Below the pieces are notes generated by a model. That model was not told where the DNA came from, did no database searches, and saw nothing but the letters and a program-made list of their open reading frames with translations. 64,000 nt of DNA from Chitinophagaceae bacterium (GTDB lineage: Bacteria > Bacteroidota > Bacteroidia > Chitinophagales > Chitinophagaceae). The stretch spans positions 96,366 to 160,365 of the forward strand of contig JALHRP010000003.1 of the NCBI GenBank assembly GCA_022841365.1, written 5' to 3'. Positions 54,501-62,786 of this stretch are shown here, one piece after another. The position numbers and the translations under genes are program-made. The first letter of the stretch is position 1, and every line of letters begins with the position of its first letter.

Positions 54501-54855
54501 TATTGAAACACCGAAACAATCACTGGATATTTCAAAAGCAATGATGCAGGTAGAAAAAAGATTGTTTGCAGTAAACCGTCAACTGAATGGCGATGCATCA
54601 GTTGCCAGAAGAGAGTTTGAAACAACGCCGTCTATTAACGGGCGTATTGGATATGTGATTGGTTCGCTGTGGAATACAACGGCTGCACCTACCCAAACAC
54701 AAATCAACTCATATCAAATAGCGGCAAAACAATTCACACCGGTTTACAATGAACTAAAAGCCATTGCAACGGAAGTAAAACGAATAGAAGATTTGCTGGA
54801 GAAAAATGGGGCGCCTTATACCCCCGGACGGATGCCGGAGTGGAAGGGTTTGTGA
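51562..54855 (+). CDS. Secreted BNR/sortilin-like beta-propeller protein
   Basis: 1,097 residues from ATG MNVSKFLSTVLLLVFAFT, signal ending TQAQ. Many BNR Asp-box units (S-x-D-x-G-x-T/S-W) are seen: KSEDGGKSFKNV, KTTDGGKTWKQV, KSVDGGATWNKM, KTSDGGKTWKAI, VSIDGGAKWVQM. Two propellers span residues ~60-780 as in VPS10/sortilin-like and xyloglucanase-like proteins; the C-terminal part is a beta/helical region. No catalytic residues are obvious. It stands alone between two terminators. Confidence 0.9.
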   Translation: MNVSKFLSTVLLLVFAFTTQAQKKTTAPVKEEPKDAFNSSLLNGLQFRSVGPAITSGRIADIAVNPKNTSEYYVAAAAGGVWKTTNAGVTYTPIFDGEGSFAIGCLAIDPTNTNVVWVGSGENNNQRVVGYGDGLYKSEDGGKSFKNVGLKNSEHIGRIAIDPTNSDIVYVAAYGPVWNSGGERGIYKTTDGGKTWKQVLNVSEHTGFNEVMVDPRHPNIVYAAAHQRQRKVFTYIGGGPESALYKSVDGGATWNKMMSGLPSGDLGRIGLNYSPVNPDVLYCIIEATEGKGGVFKSMDRGASWEKQSGYSTSGNYYQKIYCDPKDVNKLFVINVYMGVSKDGGKNFSILGEKSKHIDNHVIWINPNNTAHYLVGCDGGVYESFDEGSNWNFKANLPVTQFYKVATDNAFPFYHIHGGTQDNFSLGGPSRTLSANGIFNSDWYFTSLGDGYESQIDQSNPDIVYSQAQYGALTRYDKKSGEYLFIQPQEPEGEAYRWNWDAPLVISKYDNKRLYHAANKVFRTDDRGNTWKVISPDLTRQIDRNKLPVMGKVWSMDAVAKNGSTDIYGNITTIAESKFDENTIYVGTDDGLIQVTTDGGNNWIKIDNIAGVPERTYVNHIITSQHDKNVAYVTFNHHRYGDFHPYVYKTSDGGKTWKAITNNLPERGTSYTIAEDHINKDLLFVGTEFGLFVSIDGGAKWVQMKAGLPTIAVKDLEIQKRENDLILATFGRGFYVLDDYTPLRNLKREDLDKQAVIFPVKDAWMFVESKPLGVRGKGFLGESFFTTPNPKVGAVFTYYLKEDIKTIKEKRRAVEAEKIKKGEAPTYPSPDSLRLEDEQVAPHLLFTVMDEAGNVVRRLKAPARKGLKRIVWDFRTSAFGPIDLTPFDESFAFSSPDEGYFALPGNYKVSLSKFEDGAYTEIVAPQPFKAMSLNTATLPATDKKALDEFCKKIAELSRVVAATDQYRAELVNKLRYMKQAVIETPKQSLDISKAMMQVEKRLFAVNRQLNGDASVARREFETTPSINGRIGYVIGSLWNTTAAPTQTQINSYQIAAKQFTPVYNELKAIATEVKRIEDLLEKNGAPYTPGRMPEWKGL

Positions 54856-54912
54856 TAGAGTCACAGATTACACGGATTTTTAAAAAATGAACTTTAGCAA
54901 TTCAATTAAAGG

Positions 54913-54940
54913 AACAGCCGCCTTTATAAAGGCGGCTGTT
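54913..54940. terminator. Perfect 28-base palindromic terminator
   Basis: AACAGCCGCCTTTA is followed directly by its exact complement and then TTGTATTT on the plus side. It should end the BNR gene transcript, with the central bases as loop. Confidence 0.8.
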
Positions 54941-55309
54941 TTGTATTTAATCTGTGTGCATCAGCAATATCAGGGTCATCCCCGCCAGAACAGCATCGTC
55001 GGGCAGGAGCTGTTGATTTTCACATCAAATTCACCTGCAACAGTTCCATGTTTCCGGATATATAATTACAGCGTATCATTCTTTTTTCAATTTATGTTTT
55101 CTCTTAGCTCGTGCAGGAAGCTTACAATTAAACTGCAGCCTACTTATACAATTGCAACCTGTTTAAGGGTTGGAGGCCCCCTCTTTGATATATATATTTT
55201 TTTTAACTTTCCCTTTATTTTCAGAGTTGCGGCCGATTGGTTATATTCATAGTTAAAGCGGTTAAAGAACTTTAAATATTGAACTTTACCTCTATTACCT
55301 GAAACAGTA
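54941..55309. other. Non-coding gap upstream of the histidine kinase
   Basis: 369 bases without a supported gene; a 121-residue frame here lacks signals, starts inside the terminator region and is rejected. The only feature visible is an AT-rich stretch before 55310 (TTTAAATATTGAACTTTACC), where a promoter would be expected. Confidence 0.4.
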
Positions 55310-58030
55310 ATGACTACATCCACTAAACAGCTGACTTACCATAAACCTATCCGTACGGCAACATATATTGTTTTGCTGATCAGTTTCATTGTCATCATCA
55401 GATGGGTTTCCGGCATCAATCTGCAGGACTATGGTTTTCCTGAATATCAAAATATGAAATTCAATACGGCAGCAGGACTCATGCTTTGCGCCGGGTTGCT
55501 TTTATACTTCAGCTATGATCATCGTCCAAAACACAGTTTTTATACTGTGGTAACAGCATTACTTGTTATGCTGATTGGCATACTCACTCTGGCAGAATAT
55601 ACGTTAAACATCACTACAGGTATAGATGAACTTTTTGTAACTGATACCCTGAAAGGAAAAGAAATAAATAACTACCCCGGGCGCATGTCGCCGGTAACAG
55701 CGCTTTGCTTAATGCTGATGGGCTTTGGTTTTCTGTTCATCGGTCAGCAAAAAAAAGGTTTGATTAATATGGCACAAACCTGCTTTCACCTGGTAACCTT
55801 TTTTTCTTTTGTGGCGTTGGTTGGTTATATGTTTGATATTTCGCCGTTTTATAAATTATCTTTTTATACTGCTATGGCTGCTCATACGGCAGTTTGTTTT
55901 TTGCTTTTATCTGTAACGGGCAGTTTAATAAATCCACATATTGGTATTACCGGCCTTTTTACAGGTAAACAAACCGGTCATATTATGGCAAGGCAGTTAT
56001 TTCCTGCAATGTTAATTACGGTGATTATTCTTGCTTTTATCCGTATTCTGGCAAACCGTTACAATCTGGTAAGTGTTGAATTTGGTATTGCGTTATTTGC
56101 TATGTCATTTATAGCAACTTTGTTATTTTTTATCTGGCTGGCATCAAAAAAATTAAATGCAGTTCAATTAAAAAGAGAAGTTGCAGAAGACTCACTCACC
56201 CGTATTTCTGCGTTTTTAAATTCTACCCCCGATCCGCATCTCATTGTAGATTCAACCGGCAACATCCTGTTTGCAAATAAACAAACAGAAATTGTGTTTG
56301 GTTATACGCAGGATGAATTACTGAATGCACCCGTAGAACTTCTCTTGCCTTCGAAGTTTTCGAGCGGTCACAATTCTCAAATCCGTAAGTTTTTTGAGCA
56401 ACCGCAATCCGGAGAACAGGGATCGGATATGGAATTATTTGCAGTTACAAAAGATAAAAGGGAAATTCCTGTTGAACTAAGTCTAAAACCTGTATTTGGA
56501 GAAAACGACATGGTTGTTTCAGCATCTGTAAGAGATATCAGTTCAAGAAAAGCAGCAGAACGTGCAATTAAAAATATTAACGAACAGAATGCTGTATTTG
56601 TTCGTGAAGCACCTTCGGCCATTGCCATGTTTGATACGGATATGAGGTATATCGCAGCATCGAATAAATGGATTTCGGATTACGGCTTACATGGAATTGA
56701 GCTGATCGGGAGATCGCATTATGATCTCTTTCCTGAAATTGGAGAAGACTGGAAACAAATACACCGTGATTGTTTACAGGGTGCCATTAATAAATGTGAT
56801 GAGGCTTATTTTGAACGTGCAGATGGTACAGGACAATGGATTTCATGGGATGTGCGTCCCTGGCACACACCTGTTCAAACCATTGGCGGCCTCATCATGT
56901 TTACCAATGATCTTACAGCATTAAAAGAAAAAGAACAGGCCAAGCTGCGCTTTGAAGCAATCCTTGAAAAAACAAGTACCATTTCTCAAATTGGTGCATG
57001 GGAAGTAAATATGCAAACAGGAGCGGTGCATTGGAGCAATGTATTAAGAAGCATACTTGAAGCAGATGAAAATTATGCGCCAAATTTAGAATCGGCTGTA
57101 AATATGTATTCTGAAGGTGAAAACCGGGACCGCATTACGGAAGTACTGGCACAGGCATCTGCCAGCGGTGCCCCGTTTGATATTGAAGTGGAAATTACAA
57201 CCATGAAAGGGAAAACCATCCCCGCCAGGGTAGTGGGCCAAACTGAAATTGTAAACAACCGTTTGGTAAAATTGTACGGTATACTTCAGACCCTTGAAAA
57301 AATCAAGCAAAATGAAAAAGAACTAAAAGAATTACTTGATCTGTCAACTGATCAAAATGTACGGTTGAAAAATTTTGCTCAAATCGTTTCGCATAACCTG
57401 CGTTCACATTCTGCCAACTTTGAAATGTTATTGCAGTTGCTGCTTAAAAAACAACCTGAACTGAAGCAATCAGAAATTATTCATCACATACTATCCGGCT
57501 CAAATCAATTAAAAGAAACCATCACCAACCTGACGGAAATTGTGGCAATGAACAATACAACTATTCAGGAACTCATCAGCATTCCCTTAAGAACAACCAT
57601 TGAAAATGCGACTAACTCTTTAACACAACTTATAAGCGAATCAGGCATCACGATCATCAACAATGTAGATAAACAATTAACCATCAAGGCTGTACCCGCT
57701 TATATTGACAGTATACTATTGAACTTTATCACCAATGCCATCAAATACAGATCCCCGGATAGAAAAGCAATTTTAGAGTTTTCTGCTAAAGAATCAAATA
57801 ACGGCTTAATTTTATCTATAAAAGACAACGGACTGGGTATTGACCTGAAGCAGAATGGCAGCAAACTGTTTGGAATGTATAAAACCTTTCATGGCAACCC
57901 CGATGCCAGAGGATTAGGGTTATTTATGAGTAAAAACCAAATGGAAGCCATGGGATACAGAATTGAAGTAGAGAGTACAGTAAATAAGGGAACAACTTTT
58001 AATTTATTTTTTTTACATGAGAAAATTTAA
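55310..58030 (+). CDS. Membrane PAS sensor histidine kinase
   Basis: 906 residues. Eight transmembrane helices (about 17-275) form an input domain; three PAS domains follow (~290-410, 415-540, 545-660; for example FVREAPSAIAMFDTDMRYIAAS). The dimerisation helix contains the phospho-His in FAQIVSHNLRSHSANF, and the ATPase has N-box LLNFITNAIKYRSP and G-boxes SIKDNGLGIDL and ARGLGLFMS. The last 14 bases overlap the receiver gene, so they are one transcript. The stimulus is not known. Confidence 0.94.
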   Translation: MTTSTKQLTYHKPIRTATYIVLLISFIVIIRWVSGINLQDYGFPEYQNMKFNTAAGLMLCAGLLLYFSYDHRPKHSFYTVVTALLVMLIGILTLAEYTLNITTGIDELFVTDTLKGKEINNYPGRMSPVTALCLMLMGFGFLFIGQQKKGLINMAQTCFHLVTFFSFVALVGYMFDISPFYKLSFYTAMAAHTAVCFLLLSVTGSLINPHIGITGLFTGKQTGHIMARQLFPAMLITVIILAFIRILANRYNLVSVEFGIALFAMSFIATLLFFIWLASKKLNAVQLKREVAEDSLTRISAFLNSTPDPHLIVDSTGNILFANKQTEIVFGYTQDELLNAPVELLLPSKFSSGHNSQIRKFFEQPQSGEQGSDMELFAVTKDKREIPVELSLKPVFGENDMVVSASVRDISSRKAAERAIKNINEQNAVFVREAPSAIAMFDTDMRYIAASNKWISDYGLHGIELIGRSHYDLFPEIGEDWKQIHRDCLQGAINKCDEAYFERADGTGQWISWDVRPWHTPVQTIGGLIMFTNDLTALKEKEQAKLRFEAILEKTSTISQIGAWEVNMQTGAVHWSNVLRSILEADENYAPNLESAVNMYSEGENRDRITEVLAQASASGAPFDIEVEITTMKGKTIPARVVGQTEIVNNRLVKLYGILQTLEKIKQNEKELKELLDLSTDQNVRLKNFAQIVSHNLRSHSANFEMLLQLLLKKQPELKQSEIIHHILSGSNQLKETITNLTEIVAMNNTTIQELISIPLRTTIENATNSLTQLISESGITIINNVDKQLTIKAVPAYIDSILLNFITNAIKYRSPDRKAILEFSAKESNNGLILSIKDNGLGIDLKQNGSKLFGMYKTFHGNPDARGLGLFMSKNQMEAMGYRIEVESTVNKGTTFNLFFLHEKI

Positions 58031-58415
58031 CACCGCCTGTATTATTGAAGATAACCTTGCAAGTATATTCTGGATGAGGGAATTAATGGATGAAGTGGGT
58101 TTTGCAGAAAAAATACTTATCTACAAAAATGGCAAGGAGGCACTTGATCAGTTAACTCTGCTTATTACACAGGAATCTTCTGTACCGGACATTATTTTTC
58201 TTGATTTAAACATGCCTGTGATGGATGGCTGGGATTTTTTAGAAGCGTTTACAAAAATTCAACCGCCTAAAAAAATCATCATTTATATTTTAACCTCATC
58301 GGTAGATCCTGCTGATACTACCCGTGCAAAAAAATATGAACAACTGAGCGGCTATCTTATCAAACCAATCACTGAGCAGAGTTTACGGGACATTCTCAAT
58401 GTTGCAGTTTCATAA
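58017..58415 (+). CDS. Single-domain response regulator
   Basis: 132 residues, a CheY-like receiver: acidic pocket IIEDN, phospho-Asp in IIFLDLNMPVMDGWDFL, Thr/Ser in LTSSVDPAD and Lys in YLIKPI. No output domain, so it works by protein contact or phosphorelay. Overlap with the upstream kinase makes that kinase its likely partner. Confidence 0.95.
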   Translation: MRKFNTACIIEDNLASIFWMRELMDEVGFAEKILIYKNGKEALDQLTLLITQESSVPDIIFLDLNMPVMDGWDFLEAFTKIQPPKKIIIYILTSSVDPADTTRAKKYEQLSGYLIKPITEQSLRDILNVAVS

Positions 58416-58479
58416 AAAATTTCATCAGGAATTAAATTGCAGGTATGCTTAACAAGATCTCTGCATCGTAAAATAATCT

Positions 58480-59397
58480 CTAAGCATTTGCAAGGGAAAA
58501 GAGCTGCATTACATCGGCATAATTAAACAGTTGTGTGCCTTCGTTCATTGTAGCAGCACTGCCGCAGGCCACAGCAAAAGTGATCACTTCTTTTAATGAT
58601 TTATTTTGCTGCAGCATATACGTAATACCTGCCACCATACTGTCTCCTGCACCAACTGTACTTTTCTTTTTTACTTTTGGTGCAGCTGCAAAATATTTTT
58701 CAGTATTGCTGATAAGCCAGGCACCATCTGCACCCATACTAACCGCTATTAACTCCGCATACCCGTCACGGATAGCCTGTTGTGCTGCATCGGGTACTTC
58801 CTCTTTCTCCAGCAATTCTATATTGAGCATTTTACACAGTTCGCCTATATTCGGTTTTATTAAATAAGCTCCTTTACCCTGTAAGGCCTGCAATGCAGGG
58901 CCACTAGTATCTACAATGCATTTTGCACCAACAGCTTTTGCATTTTTTACAATCAATCCGTAAAAATAATCCGGAAGTCCCAGTGGCAAACTGCCGCTGG
59001 CAATAATATAGGATGGAGAGAAATTCCTGATCTGATCTACCAATGTTTTAACAGTGGCTTCCTGTACTTCTCTTCCGGGAAATGTAAAACGGTATTGATG
59101 ATTGGTAGATTCTTCCAGCATAATCCAGTTTTCTCTGGTCTCTACTGCCGTATCTACTGCATGAAATTCAATGGCTTCTTCTTTTAACAGTGAGCACAGC
59201 ATGTTTCCGTTATGCCCTCCAGCCGGAAATAATGCAACAGATGGAGTAGAGAGTTTTTTCAAAGCTTTGCTTACATTAATGCCACCGCCACCAGGTTCGT
59301 TTACCACTTCTGCACATCGCAGTTTACTTTCGGGTTTAAACAAAGGCACAACGGAACTTTTATCAACACATGGGTTCAGGGTTATGGTCAGTATCAT
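58480..59397 (-). CDS. PfkB-family sugar/phosphosugar kinase
   Basis: 305 residues from ATG MILTITLNPCVDKS, a typical start of 1-phosphofructokinase/tagatose-6-phosphate kinases and 6-phosphofructokinase II; an upstream TTG is rejected. NEPGGGGINVSKALKKL is the sugar-binding N-terminal motif and KKSTVGAGDSMVAGI the ATP/Asp active site. The substrate is probably a phosphosugar, most likely fructose-phosphate. The DsbA-like gene ends 9 bases before it on the same strand. Confidence 0.9.
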   Translation of the reverse strand: MILTITLNPCVDKSSVVPLFKPESKLRCAEVVNEPGGGGINVSKALKKLSTPSVALFPAGGHNGNMLCSLLKEEAIEFHAVDTAVETRENWIMLEESTNHQYRFTFPGREVQEATVKTLVDQIRNFSPSYIIASGSLPLGLPDYFYGLIVKNAKAVGAKCIVDTSGPALQALQGKGAYLIKPNIGELCKMLNIELLEKEEVPDAAQQAIRDGYAELIAVSMGADGAWLISNTEKYFAAAPKVKKKSTVGAGDSMVAGITYMLQQNKSLKEVITFAVACGSAATMNEGTQLFNYADVMQLFSLANA

Positions 59398-59406
59398 TTT
59401 CAGCAA

Positions 59407-60069
59407 TTAATTAAATGAATTGTTTTCAACTTCTGTCAGTACCAGATCAATCCGCTTTGCCAACGTTTCAACATCTGTAAACCCTCTGGCCAGTAAATGA
59501 AATTTCGATTCGGTTATTTGCATCAGTACCTGAGGGAAACCGGTTACCTGTAACTGTTTGCACAACTGAAATTCATAATAGGCCTTCTCTTTATAGTCAT
59601 CCGTTTGAAGCTTTGTATAAAAATCATCCGCATCAATACTGTATTTTTCAAGCAGGTGGCGGTAAGCTTCATTGTCAGTAAGGTCTCTTCCCTCATAATG
59701 AAGTGCATGTTGCAGATCTGCAGCAAACTGTACCTGTAAATGAGGATGTATTTCTTTAAAAACAGAAAGTGCAATGGCGGGTTTTTCAGAAGAAGGGAAC
59801 CAGTCGCTGCTGTCTGGATTATTGATATGCCATAAATAATCTTCTCCAAAAAGAACACCTGTATATGCTTCAACAGTCTTGTACGCCTCTTTAATATATC
59901 CTGCGGTAGCGCTGATATGCACCGGTTGTTCCGGTAATACCATACCTCCGCTTAATACTTCTGTATGAAAGTTGTCTTTATACTGTTCTGCAATTTGTTT
60001 GATAACCGGACTAAATCCATAACACCAGCCGCAATAAGCATCATAACAATAAATCAAAGTGAGTTGCAT
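59407..60069 (-). CDS. DsbA-family (FrnE-like) thioredoxin-fold protein
   Basis: 220 residues with no signal; YDAYCGWCYGFSPVI gives the CxxC (CGWC) redox or isomerase site, followed by the helical insertion of the DsbA family and a cis-Pro loop near QVTGFPQVLMQI. Cytosolic DsbA-type proteins act as oxidoreductases; the partner is unknown. Located just before the PfkB gene and possibly cotranscribed. Confidence 0.9.
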   Translation of the reverse strand: MQLTLIYCYDAYCGWCYGFSPVIKQIAEQYKDNFHTEVLSGGMVLPEQPVHISATAGYIKEAYKTVEAYTGVLFGEDYLWHINNPDSSDWFPSSEKPAIALSVFKEIHPHLQVQFAADLQHALHYEGRDLTDNEAYRHLLEKYSIDADDFYTKLQTDDYKEKAYYEFQLCKQLQVTGFPQVLMQITESKFHLLARGFTDVETLAKRIDLVLTEVENNSFN

Positions 60070-60095
60070 ACTGCAAATGTAACTATCTGCTCATT

Positions 60096-62678
60096 TTATT
60101 TACGTTCCTGCAGTATGGCGGGAAAAATTAATTGCAGTAAACAACCCTTGCCGGGTGCTGATACAATTTCAACATTACCATTATATTGTTCTGCCCGGTG
60201 AATAATATTTTTTACACCCAGACCATAGGTTGATTCATTCTTATCAAATCCTTTTCCATTGTCCCGTATAAATAACTGCACAAAGCTTTTTGAACTCAGC
60301 AATTCAAACCTTGCTTCAGTAGCCTGTGAGTGTAGGATAATGTTACGCAGCGCTTCCTGAAAAATTCTGAACAGGGTGAGCTGTACAGAGAAATCAATTT
60401 TACTGTTTTCATTAAAATCTTTTGTATCTAAAGAAAACCTGATTGCGGTTTCACTTTTTTTTATATTGATCACATCTTCCATTGCAGCGGGCAAACCTAC
60501 CATTCGAAGGGTGGATGAATTAATGCCCTGACTGATATCCCGTAAATCTGCAACAGCTTTTCCAATTGCATCTTCGGCCACTTGTATATAATTACTTTTA
60601 TTTTCAGGAGCCTGCAAGGCCATCTCCAAAAGCATTTTTACTGAAGACAATGCCTGACTGACTTCTTCATGTAATTCGTATGAAATTTCTTCCCGTTCCT
60701 TTTCCTGAGCCTGAATGGCCGCTTCCAGTACTTCTTTTTTCTTTTGCTGCTCTTCACCAATCAGTTTTTGCTGCTGTATTTTTTCATTGGTGATATCTGT
60801 ATGTGTACCCACAATTCGCAGCGGCATTCCTTTGCTGTTTTTTTCAATCACCACCCCCCTGTCCAGCACCCACTTAATACTGCCGTCTTTATGGCGAATC
60901 CGGTATTCATTTGTATGGCTGTCCCGTTTACCCTGTTTATATTCCATATCATTGTGCTGAAGAATGGCTTTATCATCAGGATGGGTGTTTTTCCACCACA
61001 AATCTTCGTTTCCTTTTTCATTCAGTTCTTCTGCCGTATATCCCAGAAAATGATTGTTGGTAGATGAGAACCAGGTGAACCCTGTTTCAAAATTATGTTC
61101 CCATGCATTATCGCCTGTTTTTTCCAGTGCCAGCCGAAGCCGCTCTTCATTTGTTTTAAGCAACCTGTCTTCTTCTTTCCTGGCTGAAATATCATGATAA
61201 ATAATGCAGGCAAATGATACATGCTGTTGTTTATTGTATACCGGGTTTCCAGTAATCGAGAGCCAGACAGGCCGCTGTCCCGGAATAAAATTATACAGTA
61301 CTTCATACTCAATTTGCTCTCCCTGAAAAACTTTCTCTAATTGGGTTCGTACCGCTTCTTTTCTTTCTGCAGGCAAATGCTCCAGGATGTTCATTCCTTC
61401 GGTTAGTTCTTTCCGGATAGCATTTTTCATGATCAACCGTGAAGCTTCATTGGCCAGTACAATGTTAAAGGAAGGATCAATCATATGAAAGCCTTCGTTA
61501 CTTGCATTTAAAAAGGCTTGCATTTTCTCTTCCGATTCCTGCAGTTTGGTGTAGGCCGTTCGCTCAAGTGTTATATCGGAGAAAATACTGACAACTGCAT
61601 CCGGTATCATCGAATCATTTTTTATGATGGGGTTGGATGTGATTTTAATCCACGAAAAACCACCATTGCTTTTTTTCACACCCATGATCACATCTTCTAC
61701 AGGCTTTCCTGTTTTGAGAGCAATCATGGCAGGGTGTTCGTCTCCGGGAAAAGCTGTATAATCTGCTTTAATACATTGCCAGGAAGGGTCAACAGATGCA
61801 ATGCCCTGCATTTGCTGCATGCTTAAACCCAGCATTTGCTCTGCTGCTTTGTTACACAAAACAATTTCACCCATTTGATTTTGTATCACCACCCCTCTTG
61901 TAAACGCCTCCAGGTATTGTTGCTGCTGCTGCATAGTAACCATCAGCTCCTGCTCAGACTTACGCAATGCAGTTACATCCCGGTTTACAGCAACATAGCC
62001 CACCAGCTCTTTATTTGCATTGCGGATAGAGGTTACGGTTGACTGCAGGTAAATGATTCGTTCATCATCGTGCCGTTTAAAAAACACTTCACCCTGCCAG
62101 ATATCATCTTCCATCAGCTTTTTTGCTGCTTCTTCAAGATTACTGCTCACGTACCGGTAATTAAAAACATCAAATGCCGATTTACCTATCTGATCCTTAC
62201 CTGTATAATGGTAAATCTGTTCGGCAGCTTTATTCCATGATCTGATATTAAATAAAGGATCAGTTGAAATAACCGCATCGGATATATGTTCCAGTAAATT
62301 TGTTTGATAGTTTAGATCGGTTTCCTGATTTTTTTGTGCCGTAATTTCTTTACCCACAAAAATCAACTCTGTATGAGATTTTACACTATTATATATTGCA
62401 GTTACTTCCCACAAATACCATTGCTCCGGTAGTTTCTTACCGGGTAATAAATGCTCTTCCAGTGTAATAGTTTCTCCGGGTTGTTGTAAACATTGATGAG
62501 CAGTAAGTGTCAAAGCATTTCGCTCTGTAAAATATCCTTCTTCATACCTGGAAAATTCTTTCAGAAATAAATCATTTGCTTCAATTAATTGTAAAGATGA
62601 ATCAGAAACGGCATATAACAGCACTCCTGAATGTTGCAGGCCTTGCCCCAAAACTGTTTTCATATATTGCTGTTGCAT
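60096..62678 (-). CDS. Soluble multi-PAS histidine kinase (HisKA_3 type)
   Basis: 860 residues, no membrane helix. About five PAS domains cover residues 15-640 (for example SDAVISTDPLFNIRSWNKAAEQIYHY; HPDDKAILQH), the last a PAS_3 with RIRHKDGSIKWVLDRGVV. A coiled-coil (EEQQKKKEVLEAAIQAQEKE) leads to HisKA_3 with phospho-His in EISYELHEEVSQAL. The ATPase ends with RDNGKGFDKNE and YGLGVKNII. This NarX/DesK-like core normally works with a LuxR-type regulator, which is not adjacent. Confidence 0.93.
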   Translation of the reverse strand: MQQQYMKTVLGQGLQHSGVLLYAVSDSSLQLIEANDLFLKEFSRYEEGYFTERNALTLTAHQCLQQPGETITLEEHLLPGKKLPEQWYLWEVTAIYNSVKSHTELIFVGKEITAQKNQETDLNYQTNLLEHISDAVISTDPLFNIRSWNKAAEQIYHYTGKDQIGKSAFDVFNYRYVSSNLEEAAKKLMEDDIWQGEVFFKRHDDERIIYLQSTVTSIRNANKELVGYVAVNRDVTALRKSEQELMVTMQQQQQYLEAFTRGVVIQNQMGEIVLCNKAAEQMLGLSMQQMQGIASVDPSWQCIKADYTAFPGDEHPAMIALKTGKPVEDVIMGVKKSNGGFSWIKITSNPIIKNDSMIPDAVVSIFSDITLERTAYTKLQESEEKMQAFLNASNEGFHMIDPSFNIVLANEASRLIMKNAIRKELTEGMNILEHLPAERKEAVRTQLEKVFQGEQIEYEVLYNFIPGQRPVWLSITGNPVYNKQQHVSFACIIYHDISARKEEDRLLKTNEERLRLALEKTGDNAWEHNFETGFTWFSSTNNHFLGYTAEELNEKGNEDLWWKNTHPDDKAILQHNDMEYKQGKRDSHTNEYRIRHKDGSIKWVLDRGVVIEKNSKGMPLRIVGTHTDITNEKIQQQKLIGEEQQKKKEVLEAAIQAQEKEREEISYELHEEVSQALSSVKMLLEMALQAPENKSNYIQVAEDAIGKAVADLRDISQGINSSTLRMVGLPAAMEDVINIKKSETAIRFSLDTKDFNENSKIDFSVQLTLFRIFQEALRNIILHSQATEARFELLSSKSFVQLFIRDNGKGFDKNESTYGLGVKNIIHRAEQYNGNVEIVSAPGKGCLLQLIFPAILQERK

Positions 62679-62786
62679 GAAATAAGACTAATTGAATAGC
62701 AGAGCGGGAAAAAATAATTCATTCAAATTTAAGTTAAAGAAATGATTTCTTTTTAATCAATCAAACAGGCAGGTAAAATCAACACA

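Noticed and set aside
54887..55252. 121-residue plus-strand frame after the BNR protein
   Set aside because: It begins at the terminator palindrome and has the composition of translated non-coding DNA.
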